This document shows, piece after piece, positions 1 to 9,699 of a stretch of 64,000 nt of DNA. Position numbers and translations under genes: made by a program. Below the pieces are notes generated by a model that saw only the letters and a program-made list of their open reading frames with translations, searched no databases and had not been told where the DNA came from. Every line of letters starts with the position of its first letter. Position 1 is the stretch's first letter. This DNA comes from Arcuatula senhousia (taxonomy: Eukaryota; Mollusca; Bivalvia; Mytilida; Mytilidae), in NCBI GenBank assembly GCA_963971305.1, contig OZ020306.1, positions 74,168,022-74,232,021 of the forward strand. Direction: 5' to 3'.

Positions 1-531
1 GTTAGGGTTAGATGGAAATTAGGGTTAGGGTTATATGGAAACTAGGGTTATGGTTACATGGAAATTAGGACTAGGGTTATATGGAAAATGGTAGTTAGGG
101 TTACATGGAAATTGGGGTTAGGGTTAGATGGAAATTAGGGTTAGGGTTATATGGAAACTAGAGTTATGGTAACATGGAAATTAGGACTAGGGTTATATGG
201 AACATGGTAGTTAGGGTTACATGGAAATTGGGGTTAGGGTTAGATGGAAATAAGGGTTTGGGTTACATGGAAATTGGGGTTAGGGTTACATGGAAATTAG
301 GGTTAGGGTTAGATGGAAATTAGGGTTAGGGTTATATGGAAACTAGGGTTATGGTTACATGGAAATTAGGACTAGGGTTATATGGAAAATGGTAGTTAGG
401 GTTACATGGAAATTGGGGTTAGGGTTAGATGGAAATTAGGGTTAGGGTTATATGGAAACTAGAGTTATGGTAACATGGAAATTAGGACTAGGGTTATATG
501 GAAAATGGTAGTTAGGGTTACATGGAAATTG
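1..531 (+). repeat. degenerate telomeric minisatellite with 116-bp higher-order period
   Basis: The array is built of 23/24-bp subunits, each starting ATGGAAA and continuing with TTAGGG-like hexamers. Subunit starts at 12, 35, 58, 81, 105 and 128 give a five-subunit higher-order unit of 116 bp (23+23+23+24+23). It repeats at 12, 128, 313 and 429. A shortened 69-bp, three-subunit copy lies at 244-312. The subunits differ by fixed variants (ATGGAAACTAGG, ATGGAAATTAGGAC, ATGGAAAATGGTAG), so they diverged first and were amplified as a block afterwards. No coding content. The left edge is cut by the window. Confidence 0.95.
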
Positions 532-635
532 GGGTTAGGGTTAGGGTTAGGGTTAGGGTTAGGGTTAGGGTTAGGGTTAGGGTTAGGGTTAGGGTTAGGG
601 TTAGGGTTAGGGTTAGGGTTAGGGTTAGGGTTAGG
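532..635 (+). repeat. interstitial telomeric tract, pure TTAGGG
   Basis: About 17 uninterrupted TTAGGG repeats join the degenerate minisatellite to the first main unit. The G-rich strand is +, which is the polarity expected if the chromosome end lies to the right. Unlike the tracts between later units, this one carries no GGGTCGGGG or GGGTCAG variant. Confidence 0.97.
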
Positions 636-701
636 TAATTAGGGGTAACCCTTATCTGCACATTCCGCCAACGGTAAACCGTCTTGGTTGCGTATGAATA
701 A

Positions 702-735
702 AGGGTTAGTGTCAGGGTTAAGGGTTAGGGTTAGC
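702..735 (+). repeat. degenerate telomeric patch inside the unit body
   Basis: GGGTTAGTGTCAGGGTTAAG followed by two TTAGGG-like hexamers sits about 66 bp inside the left boundary of the reference unit. It is present at the same offset in every unit and, diverged, in the old relative at 32168-32210. It is therefore an inherited part of the unit and not a fresh telomeric addition. Confidence 0.9.
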
Positions 736-1146
736 CGGAACTTCTTTTTGAAAATTTTAATTACAAACTTTACATGCTAATATCTCAGTCATTTCTTAAC
801 CGATTTAAACGATCAAAATCGCGTTGGAAAGTATTTTTAATAAGCTTTTCAACTAAATGGAGCGGATGAGCATAGACGCTCGGATTGATTACAAAAAGAA
901 AGAAAATAAAAATCTACTTACCCCAATCTTTTACAGAAACGGCCTTCGTCTTTCTTGTTTGTCATAATCGTCTTGTCTTGTAAATGTTCTGTAACAAAAA
1001 GGGGTAAAACGTATGAGTTATTTGCACATCCAACACTTTCGCATGAAAAAATACGAAATTCAGGATCAATAGTTCAGGATCAATTTTGGACGAAAAGGAC
1101 ATTAAACCGCCCTTCGATCCCCACAAAGTCAATCGTGAATGGTTAT

Positions 1147-1419
1147 GACAGGAAAAGGTAGTCAACAACAATATCTACGCTGTGTAAAAGTTTCATGAAG
1201 ATCCATCGAGTGGTTTCAGAGTTGCGGTCGATAAGAGCTGTCCTTGGTCAACCATGGCTCATCTCCAACTTTAGCCTATAGAAGCCCCGATATCTATCTA
1301 AGCAATGTTAAACATGAATTTTACACATCTGTGTTAAGTCACAAAGATCGTGTAAAAGTTTCATAAAGATCCCACGACAGGTGTAGAAGTAATAGCAGCT
1401 TAAAAGGCTGTCATCATGT
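1147..1419 (+). repeat. ancient internal duplication, segment D1
   Basis: D1 pairs with D2 (2547-2825) 1.4 kb downstream in the same unit. Both begin GACAGGAA, continue to a TGTGT(A/G)AAAGTTTCATGAAG phrase, then a GAGTGGTTT..GCGG phrase. Both end with a second GTGT(A/G)AAAGTTTCAT(A/T)AAGATCC phrase and GTCAT..ATCATC. The copies are clearly diverged, so the duplication is far older than the unit array. I take the AAGTTTCATGAAGATCC phrase to come from an interspersed invertebrate repeat, without a database check. Confidence 0.75.
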
Positions 1420-1504
1420 TTTGAAGTGACCACGTCATTTCATATTCATTGTATCATTTTTGTGCGCAGGAATGCCAGTAACAAAAAGTATGCGCGTGGA
1501 CTTG

Positions 1505-1635
1505 TTTTTTTTTTTTTTTTTTTTTTTTTTTTTGAATTAGCTACTGATTTTTTTTCTTCCTTTTGCCTTCTCTTTCCTTCTTTTTTTTCTCTTTGTCCCT
1601 TTTTTGTGTTCGTTTTTTTTTCTCGGATTTTTTGC
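1505..1635 (+). repeat. T-run and pyrimidine-rich tract
   Basis: A run of 29 T starts right after GGACTTG and is followed by about 100 bp of mostly C/T with further T8-T9 runs. Run length differs between units: 29, 29, 28, 28, 25, 25, 28, 28 in the first eight; 17-18 or 29 in subfamily B; 23-26 in most of subfamily C. It is the most variable site of the unit. On the minus strand it could be an old poly(A) tail of a retroposed copy, but I see no flanking target-site duplication. Confidence 0.85.
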
Positions 1636-2222
1636 ACATATTCGTCGTGCGCCCCGCCTGTAAATAACTGGTTCACTGTCTCAGCTACACGTTTGTTTTC
1701 AGTCAGGCTATTGTTTTTTGATCAAACAGGCTTTGTATTTGCGGTTTTTGTCGAATTCTGTCGCCAATTCGTTGGTATTTTTCCGATCTAGAAGCTACAA
1801 GGACCCGAATGGTAAAAAAATCGCCTACATTGAGAGGAAAATCTTGTTCCTAGAAAAAAATTCCAGTCTCGCTTGTGCTCAACCGACGTACAATCCCTTT
1901 ACTGTGTCCGACAGATCACGATTTGTGCCGTTTAACACATTTTACAGAACCGGGCTACCTATCGCCGATCAAAAGTTATGATGCCTCAAACTTGCATCAC
2001 TTTCAGGTCCGAGTCTAGACATTGTACAAGTTAGCAATGTTCAATGAGGTAGGAAAAAGCTTACTTACCGTGTACATTTCTTTACCTAAACTAGGTCTGG
2101 AGAATGAACAATTAGCTTTACAATCATGGTTCAATTTTTAAAATCGGTCAATTTTCGAGACGATTGGAGCAAGGAAACAGGGCGAAATAAGCGAAACATG
2201 CACCACATAGGCTAAATTTTCC

Positions 2223-2255
2223 GCCCCTACCCACCTCTCCCCCTTTTCCTGTGGT
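2223..2255 (+). repeat. 33-bp C-rich internal repeat, first copy
   Basis: This stretch (GCCCCTACCCACC, then CTCCCCCTTTTCC, then GTGGT) recurs at 2826-2858 with two A/T differences (31 of 33 identical). Both copies are kept in every full unit. The first copy is shortened in the older relative near 33507. Confidence 0.85.
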
Positions 2256-2352
2256 TCTTCAAAATTTACCGTTCCTTTGTTTTGCACCCCATCCCCATAT
2301 TTCATTTATCATCATCATTTCATGTTCATTGTATCATTCTTTTCATGTTCAT

Positions 2353-2410
2353 CGCCTGTAAATAACCTATATAGCGTTGCACGGGCGTAAAAACACCAAC
2401 TCACTCACTT
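2353..2410 (+). repeat. tail motif resembling molluscan retroposon 3' ends
   Basis: The segment reads GCCTGTAAATAACC, then GCGTTGCACGGGCG, then TAAAAACACCAACTCACTCA. From memory, similar endings with short CTCA or CAAC tails close many dispersed repeats in gastropods and bivalves. The motif is found in all full units and at 33636-33690. It may be the remnant of a SINE or LINE captured when the unit formed. No intact SINE head is visible upstream. Confidence 0.35.
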
Positions 2411-2546
2411 CTAAAATCGTATAGTGTTTTCCAACAAACAATGAAAAGTTCAGGATCAGGAACAAGTTCTGAAACACCAAAGAATAATTTAAAAAAAAAA
2501 TCAGACAAAAATGTGTTTCAATGTAATGAGGCCCTATTGTTGCACA

Positions 2547-2825
2547 GACAGGAAGTGCACATCTTTATCTACATTGTGTGAAAGTTTCATGAAGATCCCT
2601 TGAGTGGTTTTGCAGTAGCGGGCGATAGGAGCTGCTTTCCGTTAACCATTGCCCAACTCCATGTTTCGTTGCTGGAAACCCGGATACCACTGCGATCAAA
2701 GTTTAACATGGATTCTAGACATCTGTGATGTATCACCAAGATTGTGTGAAAGTTTCATTAAGATCCACTGATTGGTATAGAAGAAATTGCAGATGGAGCC
2801 TTTGTCATTCGATCACATCATCATT
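2547..2825 (+). repeat. ancient internal duplication, segment D2
   Basis: Diverged partner of D1 (1147-1419) in the same orientation, offset 1400 bp. The shared phrases appear in the same order, with small insertions between them. It is followed directly by the second copy of the 33-bp C-rich repeat. Confidence 0.75.
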
Positions 2826-3531
2826 GCCCCTACCCACCACTCCCCCTTTTCCAGTGGTGTATCATCCCTTTCCTGTTCCTATTTTTTGTTTTTTGTTCCT
2901 ATGTGTATTTTGTTCTTTTCAACTTTCGATAACTTACGGGAAGACCTACAATTAATTGGCGGTTGGTACATGTAGTTGGGTGATCGGTTTATTCTTGAAA
3001 TATGGGTTTTGAAGCTTGTAGAATTGAACTTTTTTGTCACTTTTGACGAGTCACTGCTTTCTCTTGCCTTGTAACAGGAGCGTAAAAATGGTCAAATCTA
3101 TAGTCTATTCAGAGTAGAGTTCAGGGAAACCATGACATTTGAGATTGTTCATAATGAACTCAATGCATTGAAGTTGAAAAATCGTTTTTTTCGTCATTTC
3201 GCATGATACACCTAACTTGAGAACGACACAAGATAGAGACTTGCAGTTTTTTGCATCGGGTTGCCCGTTAAAAAGTACTGCCCCTACGGGGCTGATTTTT
3301 CAATTTCGTGACGATAAGAGTACGGGAACATGCCCAAATGAGCACAAATTGATATCTGCAAAGTGGTCAACATGGTAACCGTAACCCCAACCCTCCCAAA
3401 AATATTTTTTTCGAGTTTTTCATCCAAAAACTTAATACGAATCACTCATCGGTTTTCTTCCCTGACCTCCCTGTTTCTTGATAAAAAATTCTGTAAAAAA
3501 ATACGCGAAAAACACACTTTTTAAGAAAAAA

Positions 3532-3656
3532 GGGTTAGGGTTAGGGTTAAGGGTTAGGGTTAGGGTCGGGGTTAGGGTTAGGGTCAGTTTTATGGTCAGG
3601 GTTAGGGTTAGGGTTAAGGGTTAGGGTTAAGGGTTAGGGTTAGGGTTAGGGTTAGG
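3532..3656 (+). repeat. inter-unit telomeric tract, 125 bp (type A)
   Basis: A TTAGGG array with fixed variants in fixed places: two TTAAGGG hexamers, GGGTCGGGG, then GGGTCAGTTTTATGGTCAGG. The same variant pattern and the same 125-bp length recur after all eight subfamily-A bodies (starts 3532, 6553, 9575, 12596, 15614, 18632, 21654, 24675). Only TATGGTC versus TAGGGTC varies. The tract is therefore copied with the unit. Confidence 0.95.
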
Positions 3657-6600
3657 TAATTAGGGGTAACCCTTATCTGCACATTCCGCCAACGGTAAAC
3701 CGTCTTGGTTGCGTATGAATAAAGGGTTAGTGTCAGGGTTAAGGGTTAGGGTTAGCCGGAACTTCTTTTTGAAAATTTTAATTACAAACTTTACATGCTA
3801 ATATCTCAGTCATTTCTTAACCGATTTAAACGATCAAAATCGCGTTGGAAAGTATTTTTAATAAGCTTTTCAACTAAATGGAGCGGATGAGCATAGACGC
3901 TCAGATTGATTACAAAAAGAAAGAAAATAAAAATCTACTTACCCCAATCTTTTACAGAAACGGCCTTCGTCTTTCTTGTTTGTCATAATCGTCTTGTCTT
4001 GTAAATGTTCTGTAACAAAAAGGGGTAAAACGTATGAGTTATTTGCACATCCAACACTTTCGCATGAAAAAATACGAAATTCAGGATCAATAGTTCAGGA
4101 TCAATTTTGGACGAAAAGGACATTAAACCGCCCTTCGATCCCCACAAAGTCAATCGTGAATGGTTATGACAGGAAAAGGTAGTCAACAACAATATCTACG
4201 CTGTGTAAAAGTTTCATGAAGATCCATCGAGTGGTTTCAGAGTTGCGGTCGATAAGAGCTGTCCTTGGTCAACCATGGCTCATCTCCAACTTTAGCCTAT
4301 AGAAGCCCCGATATCTATCTAAGCAATGTTAAACATGAATTTTACACATCTGTGTTAAGTCACAAAGATCGTGTAAAAGTTTCATAAAGATCCCACGACA
4401 GGTGTAGAAGTAATAGCAGCTTAAAAGGCTGTCATCATGTTTTGAAGTGACCACGTCATTTCATATTCATTGTATCATTTTTGTGCGCAGGAATGCCAGT
4501 AACAAAAAGTATGCGCGTGGACTTGTTTTTTTTTTTTTTTTTTTTTTTTTTTTTGAATTAGCTACTGATTTTTTTTCTTCCTTTTGCCTTCTCTTTCCTT
4601 CTTTTTTTTCTCTTTGTCCCTTTTTTGTGTTCGTTTTTTTTTCTCGGATTTTTTGCACATATTCGTCGTGCGCCCCGCCTGTAAATAACTGGTTCACTGT
4701 CTCAGCTACACGTTTGTTTTCAGTCAGGCTATTGTTTTTTGATCAAACAGGCTTTGTATTTGCGGTTTTTGTCGAATTCTGTCGCCAATTCGTTGGTATT
4801 TTTCCGATCTAGAAGCTACAAGGACCCGAATGGTAAAAAAATCGCCTACATTGAGAGGAAAATCTTGTTCCTAGAAAAAAATTCCAGTCTCGCTTGTGCT
4901 CAACCGACGTACAATCCCTTTACTGTGTCCGACAGATCACGATTTGTGCCGTTTAACACATTTTACAGAACCGGGCTACCTATCGCCGATCAAAAGTTAT
5001 GATGCCTCAAACTTGCATCACTTTCAGGTCCGAGTCTAGACATTGTACAAGTTAGCAATGTTCAATGAGGTAGGAAAAAGCTTACTTACCGTGTACATTT
5101 CTTTACCTAAACTAGGTCTGGAGAATGAACAATTAGCTTTACAATCATGGTTCAATTTTTAAAATCGGTCAATTTTCGAGACGATTGGAGCAAGGAAACA
5201 GGGCGAAATAAGCGAAACATGCACCACATAGGCTAAATTTTCCGCCCCTACCCACCTCTCCCCCTTTTCCTGTGGTTCTTCAAAATTTACCGTTCCTTTG
5301 TTTTGCACCCCATCCCCATATTTCATTTATCATCATCATTTCATGTTCATTGTATCATTCTTTTCATGTTCATCGCCTGTAAATAACCTATATAGCGTTG
5401 CACGGGCGTAAAAACACCAACTCACTCACTTCTAAAATCGTATAGTGTTTTCCAACAAACAATGAAAAGTTCAGGATCAGGAACAAGTTCTGAAACACCA
5501 AAGAATAATTTAAAAAAAAAATCAGACAAAAATGTGTTTCAATGTAATGAGGCCCTATTGTTGCACAGACAGGAAGTGCACATCTTTATCTACATTGTGT
5601 GAAAGTTTCATGAAGATCCCTTGAGTGGTTTTGCAGTAGCGGGCGATAGGAGCTGCTTTCCGTTAACCATTGCCCAACTCCATGTTTCGTTGCTGGAAAC
5701 CCGGATACCACTGCGATCAAAGTTTAACATGGATTCTAGACATCTGTGATGTATCACCAAGATTGTGTGAAAGTTTCATTAAGATCCACTGATTGGTATA
5801 GAAGAAATTGCAGATGGAGCCTTTGTCATTCGATCACATCATCATTGCCCCTACCCACCACTCCCCCTTTTCCAGTGGTGTATCATCCCTTTCCTGTTCC
5901 TATTTTTTGTTTTTTGTTCCTATGTGTATTTTGTTCTTTTCAACTTTCGATAACTTACGGGAAGACCTACAATTAATTGGCGGTTGGTACATGTAGTTGG
6001 GTGATCGGTTTATTCTTGAAATATGGGTTTTGAAGCTTGTAGAATTGAACTTTTTTGTCACTTTTGACGAGTCACTGCTTTCTCTTGCCTTGTAACAGGA
6101 GCGTAAAAATGGTCAAATCTATAGTCTATTCAGAGTAGAGTTCAGGGAAACCATGACATTTGAGATTGTTCATAATGAACTCAATGCATTGAAGTTGAAA
6201 AATCGTTTTTTTCGTCATTTCGCATGATACACCTAACTTGAGAACGACACAAGATAGAGACTTGCAGTTTTTTGCATCGGGTTGCCCGTTAAAAAGTACT
6301 GCCCCTACGGGGCTGATTTTTCAATTTCGTGACGATAAGAGTACGGGAACATGCCCAAATGAGCACAAATTGATATCTGCAAAGTGGTCAACATGGTAAC
6401 CGTAACCCCAACCCTCCCAAAAATATTTTTTTCGAGTTTTTCATCCAAAAACTTAATACGAATCACTCATCGGTTTTCTTCCCTGACCTCCCTGTTTCTT
6501 GATAAAAAATTCTGTAAAAAAATACGCGAAAAACACACTTTTTAAGAAAAAAGGGTTAGGGTTAGGGTTAAGGGTTAGGGTTAGGGTCGGGGTTAGGGTT

Positions 6601-6677
6601 AGGGTCAGTTTTAGGGTCAGGGTTAGGGTTAGGGTTAAGGGTTAGGGTTAAGGGTTAGGGTTAGGGTTAGGGTTAGG
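3657..6677 (+). repeat. main unit, copy 2 (subfamily A)
   Basis: Period 3021 bp and near-identical to copy 1. Marker variants are CTCAGATTG at 3901-3909 (G in most copies), a T29 run, and TAGGGTC in the tract at 6553-6677. Confidence 0.97.
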
Positions 6678-9600
6678 TAATTAGGGGTAACCCTTATCTG
6701 CACATTCCGCCAACGGTAAACCGTCTTGGTTGCGTATGAATAAAGGGTTAGTGTCAGGGTTAAGGGTTAGGGTTAGCCGGAACTTCTTTTTGAAAATTTT
6801 AATTACAAACTTTACATGCTAATATCTCAGTCATTTCTTAACCGATTTAAACGATCAAAATCGCGTTGGAAAGTATTTTTAATAAGCTTTTCAACTAAAT
6901 GGAGCGGATGAGCATAGACGCTCGGATTGATTACAAAAAGAAAGAAAATAAAAATCTACTTACCCCAATCTTTTACAGAAACGGCCTTCGTCTTTCTTGT
7001 TTGTCATAATCGTCTTGTCTTGTAAATGTTCTGTAACAAAAAGGGGTAAAACGTATGAGTTATTTGCACATCCAACACTTTCGCATGAAAAAATACGAAA
7101 TTCAGGATCAATAGTTCAGGATCAATTTTGGACGAAAAGGACATTAAACCGCCCTTCGATCCCCACAAAGTCAATCGTGAATGGTTATGACAGGAAAAGG
7201 TAGTCAACAACAATATCTACGCTGTGTAAAAGTTTCATGAAGATCCATCGAGTGGTTTCAGAGTTGCGGTCGATAAGAGCTGTCCTTGGTCAACCATGGC
7301 TCATCTCCAACTTTAGCCTATAGAAGCCCCGATATCTATCTAAGCAATGTTAAACATGAATTTTACACATCTGTGTTAAGTCACAAAGATCGTGTAAAAG
7401 TTTCATAAAGATCCCACGACAGGTGTAGAAGTAATAGCAGCTTAAAAGGCTGTCATCATGTTTTGAAGTGACCACGTCATTTCATATTCATTGTATCATT
7501 TTTGTGCGCAGGAATGCCAGTAACAAAAAGTATGCGCGTGGACTTGGTTTTTTTTTTTTTTTTTTTTTTTTTTTTGAATTAGCTACTGATTTTTTTTCTT
7601 CCTTTTGCCTTCTCTTTCCTTCTTTTTTTTCTCTTTGTCCCTTTTTTGTGTTCGTTTTTTTTTTCTCGGATTTTTTGCACATATTCGTCGTGCGCCCCGC
7701 CTGTAAATAACTGGTTCACTGTCTCAGCTACACGTTTGTTTTCAGTCAGGCTATTGTTTTTTGATCAAACAGGCTTTGTATTTGCGGTTTTTGTCGAATT
7801 CTGTCGCCAATTCGTTGGTATTTTTCCGATCTAGAAGCTACAAGGACCCGAATGGTAAAAAAATCGCCTACATTGAGAGGAAAATCTTGTTCCTAGAAAA
7901 AAATTCCAGTCTCGCTTGTGCTCAACCGACGTACAATCCCTTTACTGTGTCCGACAGATCACGATTTGTGCCGTTTAACACATTTTACAGAACCGGGCTA
8001 CCTATCGCCGATCAAAAGTTATGATGCCTCAAACTTGCATCACTTTCAGGTCCGAGTCTAGACATTGTACAAGTTAGCAATGTTCAATGAGGTAGGAAAA
8101 AGCTTACTTACCGTGTACATTTCTTTACCTAAACTAGGTCTGGAGAATGAACAATTAGCTTTACAATCATGGTTCAATTTTTAAAATCGGTCAATTTTCG
8201 AGACGATTGGAGCAAGGAAACAGGGCGAAATAAGCGAAACATGCACCACATAGGCTAAATTTTCCGCCCCTACCCACCTCTCCCCCTTTTCCTGTGGTTC
8301 TTCAAAATTTACCGTTCCTTTGTTTTGCACCCCATCCCCATATTTCATTTATCATCATCATTTCATGTTCATTGTATCATTCTTTTCATGTTCATCGCCT
8401 GTAAATAACCTATATAGCGTTGCACGGGCGTAAAAACACCAACTCACTCACTTCTAAAATCGTATAGTGTTTTCCAACAAACAATGAAAAGTTCAGGATC
8501 AGGAACAAGTTCTGAAACACCAAAGAATAATTTAAAAAAAAAATCAGACAAAAATGTGTTTCAATGTAATGAGGCCCTATTGTTGCACAGACAGGAAGTG
8601 CACATCTTTATCTACATTGTGTGAAAGTTTCATGAAGATCCCTTGAGTGGTTTTGCAGTAGCGGGCGATAGGAGCTGCTTTCCGTTAACCATTGCCCAAC
8701 TCCATGTTTCGTTGCTGGAAACCCGGATACCACTGCGATCAAAGTTTAACATGGATTCTAGACATCTGTGATGTATCACCAAGATTGTGTGAAAGTTTCA
8801 TTAAGATCCACTGATTGGTATAGAAGAAATTGCAGATGGAGCCTTTGTCATTCGATCACATCATCATTGCCCCTACCCACCACTCCCCCTTTTCCAGTGG
8901 TGTATCATCCCTTTCCTGTTCCTATTTTTTGTTTTTTGTTCCTATGTGTATTTTGTTCTTTTCAACTTTCGATAACTTACGGGAAGACCTACAATTAATT
9001 GGCGGTTGGTACATGTAGTTGGGTGATCGGTTTATTCTTGAAATATGGGTTTTGAAGCTTGTAGAATTGAACTTTTTTGTCACTTTTGACGAGTCACTGC
9101 TTTCTCTTGCCTTGTAACAGGAGCGTAAAAATGGTCAAATCTATAGTCTATTCAGAGTAGAGTTCAGGGAAACCATGACATTTGAGATTGTTCATAATGA
9201 ACTCAATGCATTGAAGTTGAAAAATCGTTTTTTTCGTCATTTCGCATGATACACCTAACTTGAGAACGACACAAGATAGAGACTTGCAGTTTTTTGCATC
9301 GGGTTGCCCGTTAAAAAGTACTGCCCCTACGGGGCTGATTTTTCAATTTCGTGACGATAAGAGTACGGGAACATGCCCAAATGAGCACAAATTGATATCT
9401 GCAAAGTGGTCAACATGGTAACCGTAACCCCAACCCTCCCAAAAATATTTTTTTCGAGTTTTTCATCCAAAAACTTAATACGAATCACTCATCGGTTTTC
9501 TTCCCTGACCTCCCTGTTTCTTGATAAAAAATTCTGTAAAAAAATACGCGAAAAACACACTTTTTAAGAAAAAAGGGTTAGGGTTAGGGTTAAGGGTTAG

Positions 9601-9699
9601 GGTTAGGGTCGGGGTTAGGGTTAGGGTCAGTTTTAGGGTCAGGGTTAGGGTTAGGGTTAAGGGTTAGGGTTAAGGGTTAGGGTTAGGGTTAGGGTTAGG
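6678..9699 (+). repeat. main unit, copy 3 (subfamily A)
   Basis: Period 3022 bp. The T run is T28 at 7548-7575 and is preceded by CTTGG instead of CTTG. The next T run has 10 T where copies 1 and 2 have 9. The tract is 9575-9699. Confidence 0.97.

Larger units (their letters stand above)
636..3656 (+). repeat. main subtelomeric unit, copy 1 (subfamily A, reference copy)
   Basis: The body is 636-3531 and the telomeric tract 3532-3656 (125 bp). The left boundary is the sharp change from TTAGG to TAATTAGGGGTAACCC. Parts in order: a second degenerate telomeric patch (702-735); an ATATCTCAGTCATTTC motif (~780); duplicated segment D1 (1147-1419); a T29 run followed by pyrimidine-rich DNA (~1505-1635); a 33-bp C-rich repeat (2223-2255 and again 2826-2858); a mollusc-type tail motif (~2353-2410); duplicated segment D2 (2547-2825); twin small hairpins (3257-3292); and a short inverted telomere-like patch (3376-3397). 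No open reading frame exceeds 121 codons, and those present look accidental. The function, if any, is unknown. Confidence 0.97.

Noticed and set aside
1..635. Left chromosome end (true telomere cap)
   Set aside because: Polarity is wrong: a left end would read CCCTAA on +. The tract is interstitial.
955..1161. Short open frame of 68 codons recurring in most units, with an overlapping 69-codon frame on the other strand
   Set aside because: It recurs only because the units are copies. It is broken by a stop in copies 16, 18 and 20 (GTTCAG to GTTTAG) and by the 7-bp duplication in copy 9. No recognisable domain.
1534..1660. Retroposed gene copy with poly(A) on the minus strand
   Set aside because: The A-run is followed by other A-rich sequence on the same strand, no target-site duplication is found around it, and nothing gene-like lies upstream on that strand.
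1426..1981. Overlapping frames of 121 and 87 codons around the T run
   Set aside because: The poly-Phe stretch is the translated T run, whose length changes frame between units. A one-T loss in copies 9 and 14 fuses the frames (25911-26330 and 46610-47029). No family resemblance.
2725..2975. Frames of 76 and 62 codons at the right part of the unit
   Set aside because: They lie over segment D2 and the C-rich repeat in two overlapping frames, with no homologue recognised. Conservation is explained by recent copying.
905..3085. Splice-like signals: CTTTTACAG, GTGCGCAG, CTTTCAG and CTTGTAACAG on +, and GGTAAGTA on - (from 912-920 and 2062-2070)
   Set aside because: They do not connect frames of any length, and no exon-like composition is present. 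They may be chance or relics of captured sequence.
3280..3297. Rho-independent terminator (hairpin plus T5)
   Set aside because: The stem is only 5 bp, and the surroundings are eukaryotic repeat DNA with no gene upstream.
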